The position numbers and the translations under genes are program-made. Source: Allobosea sp. UNC402CLCol (GTDB taxonomy: Bacteria; Pseudomonadota; Alphaproteobacteria; Rhizobiales; Beijerinckiaceae). From it: 64,000 bases of DNA. Under the pieces are notes generated by a model. The model had not been told where the DNA came from. It saw only the letters and a program-made list of their open reading frames with translations, and searched no databases. Location of the stretch: NCBI RefSeq assembly GCF_000745475.1, contig NZ_JQJJ01000008.1, positions 248,001-312,000 on the forward strand, read 5' to 3'. Positions 1 through 8,572 of the stretch are shown here, piece by piece (the first letter of the stretch is position 1; every line of letters begins with the position of its first letter).

Positions 1-262
1 CGACCGCACGCTGGAGGAGCGCCTGCGCACCGCCGAGCGCTACGCCGCCGACCTCGCCGCGCAGGTCGAGGCCGGCCAGGCCGTGATGGAGCGCATCGGC
101 CAGATCGTCAGCGCCGCCGCCCTCGTCGCGAAGCCGGTAGCCGAAGCGCAGCCGCCCGCCCCGGTCGAGCCCACCCCGCTCTCCCGCCTGGAAAGCGCGG
201 CGCAGTCCGCCGCAGCGATCCGCGCCCGCGCCGCCCGTCGCCTCGAGGGCCAAGCTGCGTGA
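1..262 (+). CDS. DUF6468-type flagellar protein, C-terminal part
   Basis: This is the last 86 codons of a gene that begins before the window. The visible part is a charged helical stretch beginning DRTLEERLRTAE, probably coiled coil, followed by a Pro/Ala linker and an Arg/Ala-rich end. It resembles the C-terminal half of DUF6468 proteins, which in Hyphomicrobiales lie between fliM and motE and have an N-terminal membrane helix. The stop TGA overlaps the GTG start of motE, so the two are translationally coupled. The family assignment rests on remembered sequence pattern and on context. No enzymatic role is suggested by the sequence. Confidence 0.6.
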   Translation, partial: DRTLEERLRTAERYAADLAAQVEAGQAVMERIGQIVSAAALVAKPVAEAQPPAPVEPTPLSRLESAAQSAAAIRARAARRLEGQAA

Positions 263-1083
263 TCGAACGGCCCCGCCTCCTGCCGGCAGTCATCCTCGGC
301 GCCATGGGTCTCCTGGCGCTGAAGCTGCTCGCCTGGACGGCGGAGCCCTATCGGGGCACGATCCCGGCAAGCCCCCCGGCCTTCGCCGCCTCCGCCAAGG
401 CGAAGCCCGAACCGGAAGTCCGGGGGCTCGCCAAGGGCATCGCCCGGGCCCACGCTCCCGATATCTTCGACCCGGAGACGACGGGCTCGGTGCCCGCCCC
501 CGATCCGAAGAAGGACAAGGAGAAGGCGGAAGCCGACGCCAAGGCGGAAGCCGCCCGCGCCGCGAACCCGAACAACAAGGCCGGCATCATGAACGGCACG
601 GCGCAGCCCGTCTCGCCAGCCGAAAAGGCGCTGCTGGAACGCCTCGGCGAGCGCCGCGAGGAGCTCGACGGCCGCATGCGCGAGCTGGAGATGCGCGAGC
701 GCCTGCTCGACACCGCCGAGAAGAAGCTCGACGGCCGCGTCGGCGACCTCAAGACCCTGGAAGAGAAGAACAGCCCGGCTGCCAGGGCCGCCGTCGAGGA
801 ATCCAAGGCGATCAAGAACCTCGTCATCATGTACGAGGCGATGAAGCCCAAGGACGCCGCCCGCGTCTTCGATCGGCTGAGCCTCGACGTGCTCGTGCCG
901 GTGGTGCAGCAGATGAACCCGCGCAAGATGTCGGAAGTGCTCGCCGCCATGGCTCCCGAGCGGGCGGAGAAGCTCACCATCGCGCTGGCGACGAGCGGCC
1001 GCGGCCCGGCGCTCGACCGCGTCGCGAGCGAGGCCGCCCTGCCGGGCAACGAACTCCCGGCGATCGCGCCGGCCTCGCGCTAG
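259..1083 (+). CDS. motE: MotE-family flagellar motor protein (MgtE-N domain)
   Basis: A 274-residue protein with an N-terminal hydrophobic segment (about residues 10-27), a Pro/Ala/Lys-rich linker, a long charged coiled coil (about 115-175) and a C-terminal MgtE-N/FliG-like domain (about 190-255, with MYEAMKPKDAAR and MNPRKMSEVL). In Sinorhizobium MotE is a periplasmic chaperone needed for stability of MotC, so a role in motor assembly is expected. The GTG start overlaps the upstream stop codon. The order DUF6468-motE fits a fliM operon lying to the left. No motC homologue is seen in this window. Confidence 0.85.
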   Translation: MIERPRLLPAVILGAMGLLALKLLAWTAEPYRGTIPASPPAFAASAKAKPEPEVRGLAKGIARAHAPDIFDPETTGSVPAPDPKKDKEKAEADAKAEAARAANPNNKAGIMNGTAQPVSPAEKALLERLGERREELDGRMRELEMRERLLDTAEKKLDGRVGDLKTLEEKNSPAARAAVEESKAIKNLVIMYEAMKPKDAARVFDRLSLDVLVPVVQQMNPRKMSEVLAAMAPERAEKLTIALATSGRGPALDRVASEAALPGNELPAIAPASR

Positions 1084-1131
1084 GGCATCGGCTCGAAAAA
1101 GGGCGTGCGGCTTTGGGGAAAAGCCGATGCC
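1084..1131. repeat. Inverted repeat after motE
   Basis: GGCATCGGCT at 1084-1093 is exactly complementary to AGCCGATGCC at 1122-1131, with a 28-nt loop. An alternative smaller hairpin, CGGCTT/AAGCCG (1109-1114/1121-1126), uses part of the same arm. There is no T run, so this is not a classic intrinsic terminator. It may be a palindromic intergenic element or a folded 3' end of the motE mRNA. Confidence 0.5.
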
Positions 1132-1320
1132 AAGACAACGAGCCAAGGCATCGGATCGAACACGAGACCGATCCAATGCCGTAGCCCCTGTACCCCGCCC
1201 CATCACGGTCAAGATTCGTTCAGGAGCCGTTCAACCGGAGAGGCGCGAATTTCTGTTATCCGACAGCCGACCCGGCGACTGCCAGGAACCGATTATCCGG
1301 GTTATTGACGGACGACCTCC

Positions 1321-1602
1321 ATGAAGCTGGCCCGCTACCTGCTCCCGCTCGCCATGCTCGCCATGACGACGAGCTATGGATTGGCGCAGACCGCCACCCC
1401 GGCCCCCTCCGCCCCGGCGAAGCCTGCCGTCACCGCGCCGGCTCCGGCCGCTCCCGCCAAGCCGGCCACGACGGGCGCCAAGACCACGGTGAGCGCCGCC
1501 GACAAGGCTGCCAAGTCAAAGGAATGCTCGACCCAGGCCGATCAGAAGGGGCTCCACGGCAAGGCGCGCAAGCGCTTCCGCGACGACTGCAAGCGGCATT
1601 GA
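1321..1602 (+). CDS. PsiF-repeat secreted protein
   Basis: A 93-residue exported protein. It has a signal peptide (residues 1-22, cleavage likely after YGLA), a Pro/Ala/Thr-rich linker (about 24-60) and a C-terminal PsiF-type repeat (about 65-93) with two cysteines and a KARKRFRDDC segment typical of the family. In E. coli psiF is phosphate-starvation inducible and of unknown biochemical function. The start ATG is the first codon of the signal peptide. The gene stands alone between motE and the TPR protein. No convincing Pho box was found upstream. Confidence 0.8.
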   Translation: MKLARYLLPLAMLAMTTSYGLAQTATPAPSAPAKPAVTAPAPAAPAKPATTGAKTTVSAADKAAKSKECSTQADQKGLHGKARKRFRDDCKRH

Positions 1603-1723
1603 TGCCGGCAAGCCGGGGCGCCGCGTTAAGCAGCCATTATGCTTGACGCAGTAACCTGCGCGCAGGTCGGCGCATCCCCCGGGATGCGAGTCCGGCCTGC
1701 CGCGTTGGGTCGAGTCTCCGGTT

Positions 1724-4700
1724 TTGCGTCTGTCGCGTTCCCTCGCTTTCGGTATCGGGCTGACCGCGCTTGCGCTTGCGGCCGGTCTGAATGCGCCTGC
1801 TCTTGCCGCCAGCGCCACGCTGCGCGGCGAGGCGATGCCGGCCGGCTTCGGCCGCCTTTCGCTCGCCTTCGACCAGCCGACGCAGACGCGCGTGCGCGTC
1901 GCCAACGGGGTGCTGATCGTCGCCTTCGGCGATCCTGTCACGGTCGATGTCGCGAAGGTCGCGCGCGAATTGCCGAACTATGTCTCGATCGCCCGCATCG
2001 ATCCGGACGGGCGCGGCATGCGCTTCGCGCTGACGCAGCCCTATAAGGCCAATCTGATCGAGGCCGGCGACAAGGCCTTCATCGACCTCCTGCCGCAGAA
2101 CTGGACCGGCCTGCTGCCCGGCCCGCCGCCCGAGGTGATCGCGGAATTGACCCAGCGCCTGCGCCTGGCCGAGGCGAGGGCCAGGGAGGCGAGCCGACAG
2201 CCGCCGGCGCCCGCGGCCATGCTGTCGATGCGCAGCGCGAGCCTGCCGACGCTGGAGCGCCTGATCTTCAAGGCGCCTGCCGGCACGGCGATGGCGTCCG
2301 ACCTCTCCGACGGCAAGCTCAAGCTCACCTTCGACCGGGCGATGAACGCTGACGAGGCCGCCCTTCGCACCGCCCTGCCAGAAGGCATCGCGCTGGCCGC
2401 GCTCGACGCCGGCAAGGAGCGGCTCAGCCTGACGCTCGCCTTGCCGCCGGACTGGCAGGCGCGCAGCTTCGACGACGAGACCGGGCTGGTCGTCGACCTG
2501 CTCAGGCCAGCCAAGCCTTCGGCGCTCTCGCTTGCGTCCCTGCAAACGCTGCCCGAGCCCGCAGCCACCCCCGTCGCCGCCTCGCCCGTGTCGGCGCAAC
2601 CGACCGAGGCCACGGCCGCGGGCAGCTCCGTTCCCGCCCAGGAAGCCAGGCTCACCCCCGGGGCGACACCACCCGCCGCAGCGCCGGCTGCGCCCGAGCC
2701 CGCCCCGTCGAAGGTCGCGATCGTCGCGGCCGAGAAGCGCCTCGACTTCCGCTTTCCCCGCCCCACCGGCGCCGCCGCCTTCCTCGACTCCGGCACGATG
2801 ACGCTGGTTTTCGACACGCGCGACACCATTGACCCCGCCGATTTGACCGGGCGTTTGCCGCAGCAGATCGAGGACAGCACGGTCAGCCGCGAGGGCAAGG
2901 CCACGCTCGTCAGGCTGCGCCTCGCCGGCCAGCCGCTCGCCCGCTTCTTCGCCGACGGCAACGGCTGGTCGCTCGACCTCGCTGAGGAGGGCGGCGGGCC
3001 TGCCGCGGCGATCGAGCCACGGCGCGGCGTCGACGAGCGCGGCCAGACGATCCTCGCCGTGCCGATGCCCGGCCTGACCGGCGTGCACTGGCTGGAATCC
3101 GGACCTGCGGGACTGCCCGTCGCCGTCGCCACCACGCTGGGCCCGACCCGACTGACGCCGAAGCCCTACCGCTTCGTCGAGTTCGGCCTTTTGCCCACCG
3201 CGCAGGGCCTCGCCGTCCAGCCGCGCTCGGACGACATCGTCACGCGTGCCGGCACCAACGAGGTCCGTATCGGCCGTGCCGGAGGGCTCACCGTCTCGCT
3301 CGACGTCTCCGGCCAGGACGGGACCCAGGCTGCCGCCCAGTCGGACCAGCCGCCGCCGGCGCCTCCCCTCCTCGACCCAGAGCGCTGGGCCAAACTGCGC
3401 CTCGGCTCGCCGCAGGAGCAGGCCCGGGCCCTGATCCAGGATGCGGCGGGCGCATCGCGGAGCCACAAATCGGAAGCAAGGCTGGCGCTCGCCCGCTTCT
3501 ACCTGGCAAATCACCTCGCCCCCGAGGCCCTTGGCCCGCTCGATGCGCTGATGCGGGACGATCAGCCGATGCGCGCGAATCGCGAGGCGCTCTTCCTCAA
3601 GGGCGTCGCGGCGGCGCAGATGCACCGCAACCCGGAAGCGCTCGCCGCCTTCGAGGCGGCGCCGATCAAGGACGATGCGGAAGCCTCCCTCTGGCGCGCC
3701 CTGATCGAGCAGCGCCTCAATCGCAATGCCCAGGCCCTTGCCGGCTTCCGTCGCGGCGAAGCGTTTCTCGAGCGCTACCCGGCCGACCTTCAGGGAGAAT
3801 TCCGCGAGGCGATGACGCGTGCCGCCCTCGCGACGCAGGACATGGGCATGGCCGAGCGGCAGGTCCAGGCCCTCGCCGACATGCCGCGCGACAACTTCGA
3901 CCAGGAGAAGCTGGCTCTGCTGCAGGCGATGCTCGACGACGCCAGCGGGCGCGCCGACATCGCGATGAACGGCTACCGACCCCTGTTCGAGGCCACGAGC
4001 CGCCCCGTCGCGGCGGAGGCGCAACTGCGCGCGGTGAAACTCGCCGACACCGACAAGCGCAGCGACCTGAAGGTCGACGAGGCCGTCGCCCGGCTCGAAA
4101 CCGTCTCGGTGGTCTGGCGTGGCGGCCGCGTCGAGATCGAGGCCCTGGCCGAGCTCAACCGGCTCTACACCGACCAGAAGCGCTGGCGGGACGCTTTCCT
4201 GATCGCTCGCCGCGCCAACGAGAATTTCCCCGACGATCCGCTGACCCGGCGGATGCATGACGAGACGGCACAGCGCTTCGCCGAGCTCTTCGCCGATGGC
4301 GGCGCCGACAAGCTGCCGCGCATCGACGCGCTCGCCCTCTTCTACGATTTCAAGGAGTTCCTGCCGATCGGCCGGCGCGGCGACGAGATCACCCGCCTGC
4401 TCGCCGACAGGTTGGTGGAGCTCGACCTGCTCGACCAGGCGGCCGAGATCCTGAAATACCAGATGGACCGACGCCTGACGGGGGCGGCACGCTCGACGGT
4501 CGCCGCGCGTCTCGCCATGATCGACCTGATGAACGGCAAGCCCGCCGATGCGGTGCGCGCCCTCAACGCGACGCGCCTCGTCGAATTGCCGGCCGATGTC
4601 AGGCGCGCCCGCCTGCTGCTGGAAAGCAAGGCCCTGTCCGACCTCTCGCGCACCGATCAGGCCTTCGAGATGCTCGAGAGCGAGCGCGGCCCGGAAGTCG

Positions 4701-5158
4701 ACCGGCTGCGTGCGGATATCTATTGGACCGGCCGGCGCTGGCGCGAGGCGGGCGAGGCCTATGAGCGCATCCTCGACGAGAGCTGGCGCGGTGACAGCCC
4801 GCTCACCGACAGCCAGCGCGCCGACGTGATGCGCGCCGGCATCTCCTATGTGATGGCGAACGAAGCGCTCTCGCTCGACCGGCTGCGCAGCAAATTCGCG
4901 CCGAAGATGGCCCAGAGCGCCGATGCCCGCACCTTCGCCTTCATGACCGGGGCGAACCGGAACAAGGCGGCCGACATCCGCGAGCTGGCGCGCGCCGCCG
5001 CCAGCGCCGACACGATCTCGGAGTTCCTCAAGGCCTATCGCGAGCGCTACCCGGCCTATTCCGCGGCGATGCGCAAGCCGCAACCGCCGGGCGCGGCCGG
5101 GCCAGCTCCGGCCTCCCAGGGCGCGGCGGCCGACGGCGCCCCGCAGTCGAACGGTTGA
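1724..5158 (+). CDS. Giant periplasmic AMIN-like/TPR protein
   Basis: An 1144-residue secreted protein. The TTG start is chosen because the signal peptide (MRLSRSLAFG..., cleavage near residue 29) begins exactly there and no in-frame ATG precedes it. Residues about 40-123, 175-262 and 335-420 are three related beta-rich modules of AMIN-like character, each with an L-x-F-D strand and ending in an (I/V/L)DL(L/A) strand. A fourth degenerate module lies at about 438-530, and Pro/Ala linkers separate them. Residues about 550-1110 are helical TPR-type repeats (for example LARFYLANHLAPEAL). AMIN domains localise proteins to the cell wall, and TPRs are protein scaffolds. Position next to motE suggests a link with the flagellum or envelope, but the function is unknown. 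Confidence 0.75.
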   Translation: MRLSRSLAFGIGLTALALAAGLNAPALAASATLRGEAMPAGFGRLSLAFDQPTQTRVRVANGVLIVAFGDPVTVDVAKVARELPNYVSIARIDPDGRGMRFALTQPYKANLIEAGDKAFIDLLPQNWTGLLPGPPPEVIAELTQRLRLAEARAREASRQPPAPAAMLSMRSASLPTLERLIFKAPAGTAMASDLSDGKLKLTFDRAMNADEAALRTALPEGIALAALDAGKERLSLTLALPPDWQARSFDDETGLVVDLLRPAKPSALSLASLQTLPEPAATPVAASPVSAQPTEATAAGSSVPAQEARLTPGATPPAAAPAAPEPAPSKVAIVAAEKRLDFRFPRPTGAAAFLDSGTMTLVFDTRDTIDPADLTGRLPQQIEDSTVSREGKATLVRLRLAGQPLARFFADGNGWSLDLAEEGGGPAAAIEPRRGVDERGQTILAVPMPGLTGVHWLESGPAGLPVAVATTLGPTRLTPKPYRFVEFGLLPTAQGLAVQPRSDDIVTRAGTNEVRIGRAGGLTVSLDVSGQDGTQAAAQSDQPPPAPPLLDPERWAKLRLGSPQEQARALIQDAAGASRSHKSEARLALARFYLANHLAPEALGPLDALMRDDQPMRANREALFLKGVAAAQMHRNPEALAAFEAAPIKDDAEASLWRALIEQRLNRNAQALAGFRRGEAFLERYPADLQGEFREAMTRAALATQDMGMAERQVQALADMPRDNFDQEKLALLQAMLDDASGRADIAMNGYRPLFEATSRPVAAEAQLRAVKLADTDKRSDLKVDEAVARLETVSVVWRGGRVEIEALAELNRLYTDQKRWRDAFLIARRANENFPDDPLTRRMHDETAQRFAELFADGGADKLPRIDALALFYDFKEFLPIGRRGDEITRLLADRLVELDLLDQAAEILKYQMDRRLTGAARSTVAARLAMIDLMNGKPADAVRALNATRLVELPADVRRARLLLESKALSDLSRTDQAFEMLESERGPEVDRLRADIYWTGRRWREAGEAYERILDESWRGDSPLTDSQRADVMRAGISYVMANEALSLDRLRSKFAPKMAQSADARTFAFMTGANRNKAADIRELARAAASADTISEFLKAYRERYPAYSAAMRKPQPPGAAGPAPASQGAAADGAPQSNG

Positions 5159-5171
5159 GAGACCTCCGTTC

Positions 5172-5216
5172 CGTCATTCCGGATCGGCGCGGCTTCGCCG
5201 CTTGTCCGGAATGACG
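5172..5216. repeat. Short palindromic intergenic element
   Basis: CGTCATTCCGGA (5172-5183) pairs perfectly with TCCGGAATGACG (5205-5216). Inside it a GCGGC-TTC-GCCGC hairpin (5189-5201) forms the tip. The element lies between the convergent TPR and LABN genes. It has the look of the short RIME/RPE-like palindromes scattered through Hyphomicrobiales genomes and is related to the copies at 30414 and 39432. It may also serve as a two-way transcription stop. Confidence 0.75.
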
Positions 5217-5257
5217 ACTTTCGGCTGACGACGTCGGCCTCCGGCACCGAACGAACC

Positions 5258-5602
5258 TCAGCCCGGCCCGGAATTGGTATCCTCGCCTCGCGCCTTCGCC
5301 CGCAGCACGAATTGCAGGTTGCGGAGATAGACGAAGACGCCGAAGCCCTGGCCGACGATGAAGACCGGATCGCGTCGGTAGAGCGCGTAGACCAGCAGCA
5401 ATGCTCCGCCACCGATCGAGAACCACCAGAACGTCATCGGCACGACAGAGCGCTTCGCCTTCTCGCTCGCCAGCCATTGCACGACGAAGCGCATGGTGAA
5501 GAGTCCCTGCGCCACCACGCCGAGCAGCACCCACCAGTCGATGTTGTTGACGAAGACGTCGTGGAAATAGTTTCCGACGGCCTGTTGCAGGTCGATCAGC
5601 AT
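5258..5602 (-). CDS. LABN-domain small membrane protein
   Basis: A 114-residue membrane protein matching the lipid A biosynthesis N-terminal (LABN) domain that is fused to LpxB in some bacteria and stands alone in many alphaproteobacteria. Three hydrophobic helices are visible (about 23-42, 56-75, 80-98), with the typical QGLFTMRFVVQWL and PMTFWWFSIGG segments. The start ATG overlaps the last base of the upstream glycosyltransferase stop (TGATG), so the pair is co-translated. With the GT2 and ArnT-like genes it forms a module of the type that attaches sugars to lipid carriers or lipid A. The exact reaction is not known. Confidence 0.85.
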   Translation of the reverse strand: MLIDLQQAVGNYFHDVFVNNIDWWVLLGVVAQGLFTMRFVVQWLASEKAKRSVVPMTFWWFSIGGGALLLVYALYRRDPVFIVGQGFGVFVYLRNLQFVLRAKARGEDTNSGPG

Positions 5603-6348
5603 CAGAGGGTCTCCGCGACGATCTGCGGCACGCGCTTGCGCCGGCGGATCAGCCACCAGACGCCGGCAAGGTCGAGGATGCCGACCCAGAGCCGGTCGAA
5701 GAAGCCGTAATTCGAGACGCCGGTGAGCCGCGGCCGGTCGCGCACATCGACATGCACCACCCCGTAGCCCTCCCGCACCATCAGCGCCGGCATGAAGCGA
5801 TGCAGCGCATCGAAATAGGGCAGCGCCAGATAGGCCTCGCGCCGGAAGCATTTCAGCCCGCAGCCGGTATCGCGCGTGCCATCCCTGAGCACGCGCACGC
5901 GCACGGTGTTGGCGATGCGCGATTGCAGTTTCTTGAAGCCGGTGTCCTTGCGGCCGACGCGCTGCCCTTGCACCAGCCCGGCCGCCAGCCCGGCCTTCTG
6001 AAGGGCCTCGACCATCTCCGGCAGGAAAACGGGATCGTTCTGGCCGTCGCCGTCGAGCGTCGCGACGATGGCCGAGCGGGCATGGCGCACGCCGCTGCGC
6101 ACCGCCGCGCTCTGCCCGCAGGATTGCGCATGGGTGACGACGCGCAGCCATGGCTTGGCCGCCGCGAGCGCCGCCAGCGCCGCGGCCGTCCCGTCCGTGG
6201 AGCCGTCATTGACGTAGACGACCTCGAAGGGGCCGATCGCGGCGCAGGCCTTCTCGATGTCGGCGACGAGCGGCGCGATGTTGCCCTCTTCATTGCGCAC
6301 GGGCACGACGACGCTGAGCAAGGGCTGAGGGGAAGGGACTTCGGTCAA
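5602..6348 (-). CDS. GT2 glycosyltransferase, dolichyl-phosphate mannosyltransferase type
   Basis: A 248-residue cytoplasmic family 2 glycosyltransferase of the DPM1/ArnC type. Signature elements are SVVVPVRNEEGN near the N-terminus, YVNDGSTDGT, and TLDGDGQNDP holding the DxD-like metal/nucleotide-sugar site. The enzyme is expected to move a sugar from a nucleotide to polyprenyl phosphate. The product would be the donor for the ArnT-like transferase encoded just upstream. The start is TTG at 6348; no in-frame ATG fits. The stop overlaps the LABN start. The sugar is not predictable from sequence. Confidence 0.88.
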   Translation of the reverse strand: MTEVPSPQPLLSVVVPVRNEEGNIAPLVADIEKACAAIGPFEVVYVNDGSTDGTAAALAALAAAKPWLRVVTHAQSCGQSAAVRSGVRHARSAIVATLDGDGQNDPVFLPEMVEALQKAGLAAGLVQGQRVGRKDTGFKKLQSRIANTVRVRVLRDGTRDTGCGLKCFRREAYLALPYFDALHRFMPALMVREGYGVVHVDVRDRPRLTGVSNYGFFDRLWVGILDLAGVWWLIRRRKRVPQIVAETL

Positions 6349-6445
6349 AACGGCTTCATCCGGGACATGGCTGGCACTGCTCTAGAGCAAGATGCGGCTG
6401 TGTGTGAACCACTTTTGCGTTCTGGACGGCACTGTGGACATTCTA

Positions 6446-6564
6446 CCCCTCACCCTGAGGAGCGATGACAGGGAGCATCCTGGAGGATGTTTCGGGACGC
6501 TCGGGAGCCATCCGAAGCATCCTTCAAGACGTCATTCCGGGCGGAATGGCGCCCCGGGACGAGG
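6446..6564. repeat. Mosaic intergenic repeat element
   Basis: This stretch between two leftward genes contains CCTCA-CCC-TGAGG (6448-6460), CATCC-TGGA-GGATG (6476-6489), and a CGTCATTCC...GGAATGGCG palindrome (about 6530-6550). The CCCTCACCCTGAGG plus GCATCC pattern is typical of a family of mosaic palindromic repeats common in Hyphomicrobiales. No reading frame here looks coding. It separates the GT2 and ArnT-like genes, so these may not share one transcript. Confidence 0.55.
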
Positions 6565-6600
6565 GCCTTTCTCATGTCCATCTGGTTCCGGGGCCGATGG

Positions 6601-8298
6601 TCAGCCCGGCTCCTTGGCGAAGACGGCGATCGAAAGCTTGCGCCCGCCATTCAGGTTGAACCCCTCGATCGTCGTCAGCAGGCGCGGTTTCACCGGCGAA
6701 GCAGCCAGCGCCGCGTCGAATTCGCCGGCGAAGCGGCTCTCCACGAAGGCGACGCGGCATCCGGGCTGATCGAGGAAGGCGGCGGCCTGCGTCCCGCCCG
6801 CCGCCATGGCAAGATCGGTACCGGTCAGGAAGACGAGACTCGGCTCGCGATAACCCAGCGTGATCACGGCCGGATCGGCGCAGCCCGCCGCCTTCGCTGC
6901 CTGTGCCAGCCGCGGCGAGAGCTTGAGCGAGCGCAGGCTCTCGATGGCGAAGGGATAGATCGCGACGGTCAGGAACAGGCTCGCCAGCACGCAGCGCCAG
7001 AGCGCGCCCTCGAATTCGAGCCGCCGAAATGCGGCAACGACGCTCACCCCGACCGTCAGGACGAGCGCGAAGAACGGCAGCGCCAGCCACGGGACCGCAT
7101 GATCCAGCGTCCAGTTGCCGAAGATGACCACGGCCATCAGGGCGAGCGGCACGGTCACGACGAGCGTCGCCGTCGCCACCGCCCCGCGCCGGTGACGAGC
7201 GATACCACCATTGACGACGGCCAGCAGCAGCAAGGCCGTGATCGCCGGATAGAGCGGCAGCACGTAATGCGGCAGCTTGGTCGGCACCGCCTCGAAGACG
7301 ATCCAGGACGGCAGGATCCAGGCGATCAGGAACAGGATCTGCGGCTCCTTGCGCCGGACCCAGGCGAAGGGCACCGCCATGGCGGCGAAGGCCGCTGCCG
7401 GCCAGTAGGTCGCGAAGAAGAAGAGGAGATAGAGCCCCGGCGGCCCCCAATGCTTCTCCTGCCCCTCGGCGACCTTGCCGAGCATGTCCTGCCCGACGCT
7501 CTCGGCGAAGAAGCTGCCGCCGGTCTTGACCATGATCGCGACGAACCAGGGCAGCGCGACGATCAGGCAGAGCAGCAGCCCCGGCCCGAAGCGCAGCGGC
7601 TTCAGCCAGCGGAAGGAGCGCTGGCTCGCGCTCAGCACGAGGATGGCGAGGCCCCAGACCATCGGTACGATGGGGCCCTTGATCAGCAGGCCTATGGCGG
7701 TGGCGCCCCAGAACACCAGCCAGTTGCGCCGGCTCGGCACGAAGGCGAGCGAGCGTGTCCAGTCCAGCCAGGTGCGGGCGAGCGCACCCATGCTGGCGAC
7801 GGCACAGGCGGCGAGCACGGCATCGGTCTTGGCGATACGCGCCTCGACGCCGAGCAGCACCGCCGTCGCCATCAGAGCAGCGCCCAGAAGCGCAAGCGGC
7901 GGCGACAGGAAGGCCAGCAGCGCCCAATAGGTCAGGAGCACGGTCGCCGTCGCGCCAATCAGCGAAGGAAGGCGATAAAGCCAGATCTGCGTGCGTGCCT
8001 CGGGCACACCGAGCGCGGCGCCAGCCTTCACCGCCGCGCTTTGCAGCCAGTAGATGCCGACGGGCTTCTTGTGCCGCGCCTCCTCCTGGAAGCGGATATC
8101 GACGAAATCGCCCGTCTCCAGCATCTGCTTGCTGGCCTGCGCGAAGCGCGGCTCGTCGCGGTCAATCGGCTGCAGCGTGCTGAAGCCCGGCAAGAAAGCG
8201 CAAAGCGAGAGCAGCAGCAGGAAGGCACAGGCGCGCGCGTGGCTGGCCGAGACGAAAGCCGTGAGCCGGTCGATCGCGGGCGTGAGTGAAAACATCAT
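6601..8298 (-). CDS. ArnT-like polyprenyl-phosphate glycosyltransferase (GT39/83)
   Basis: A 565-residue inner-membrane protein with about a dozen hydrophobic helices. The first periplasmic loop carries IDRDEPRFAQASKQM, the acidic catalytic loop of the ArnT/PMT superfamily, and RHKKPVGIYWLQ follows. The family moves a sugar from polyprenyl phosphate to lipid A or another periplasmic acceptor. Length and topology match ArnT-like enzymes. The start has two adjacent ATG codons (8298 and 8295). The substrate could be 4-amino-arabinose, mannose or galacturonate and cannot be told here. Upstream spacing leaves room for its own promoter. Confidence 0.85.
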   Translation of the reverse strand: MMFSLTPAIDRLTAFVSASHARACAFLLLLSLCAFLPGFSTLQPIDRDEPRFAQASKQMLETGDFVDIRFQEEARHKKPVGIYWLQSAAVKAGAALGVPEARTQIWLYRLPSLIGATATVLLTYWALLAFLSPPLALLGAALMATAVLLGVEARIAKTDAVLAACAVASMGALARTWLDWTRSLAFVPSRRNWLVFWGATAIGLLIKGPIVPMVWGLAILVLSASQRSFRWLKPLRFGPGLLLCLIVALPWFVAIMVKTGGSFFAESVGQDMLGKVAEGQEKHWGPPGLYLLFFFATYWPAAAFAAMAVPFAWVRRKEPQILFLIAWILPSWIVFEAVPTKLPHYVLPLYPAITALLLLAVVNGGIARHRRGAVATATLVVTVPLALMAVVIFGNWTLDHAVPWLALPFFALVLTVGVSVVAAFRRLEFEGALWRCVLASLFLTVAIYPFAIESLRSLKLSPRLAQAAKAAGCADPAVITLGYREPSLVFLTGTDLAMAAGGTQAAAFLDQPGCRVAFVESRFAGEFDAALAASPVKPRLLTTIEGFNLNGGRKLSIAVFAKEPG

Positions 8299-8572
8299 CC
8301 ATCCTCGCGACGCCGAGGCCGCGCTTTTGCCGAGAGAGCCGGTCTAGCCGAAGAGCCGCTCCCGATGAAGCGCCTTTCGGGCGCGATCAAGGCAGCGCGC
8401 CTGGCCCGAGCGCAGATGCCGGGCGCTGAGCCGGGCGCCTGCCAGACCCGCCCGCCGCGTTGGAGGGCTCAGCCCAATCCGCAACCAGGCGCTGGCTTCG
8501 AAATTGCGCGGCCGTCGGCAGCTATGCCTATGCCGGCCCGATTTGAAACAGTTTGTACCGCATGGGGCCATC
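8299..8572. other. Intergenic stretch without clear gene
   Basis: This 274-bp gap separates the leftward ArnT-like gene from a small rightward frame. A weak open frame beginning near 8365 has skewed composition (many Pro, Arg, Ala) and no recognisable motif, so it is not called. The stretch should hold the promoter of the ArnT-like gene, but no clear -35/-10 pair was recognised. Confidence 0.4.

Noticed and set aside
1242-1320. Possible Pho box before the PsiF-like gene
   Set aside because: CTGTTATCCGACAG is a short inverted repeat, but the two 7-mers of a Pho box with proper spacing are not present.
1637-5083. An 1148-codon open frame antisense to the TPR protein gene
   Set aside because: It mirrors a real gene in high-GC DNA; the product is Arg/Gly/Leu-rich without domains or a signal peptide.
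6487-8289. A 600-codon rightward frame across the ArnT-like gene
   Set aside because: The product is extremely Arg/Gln/Glu-rich with no motif; the opposite strand encodes a clear multi-helix enzyme.
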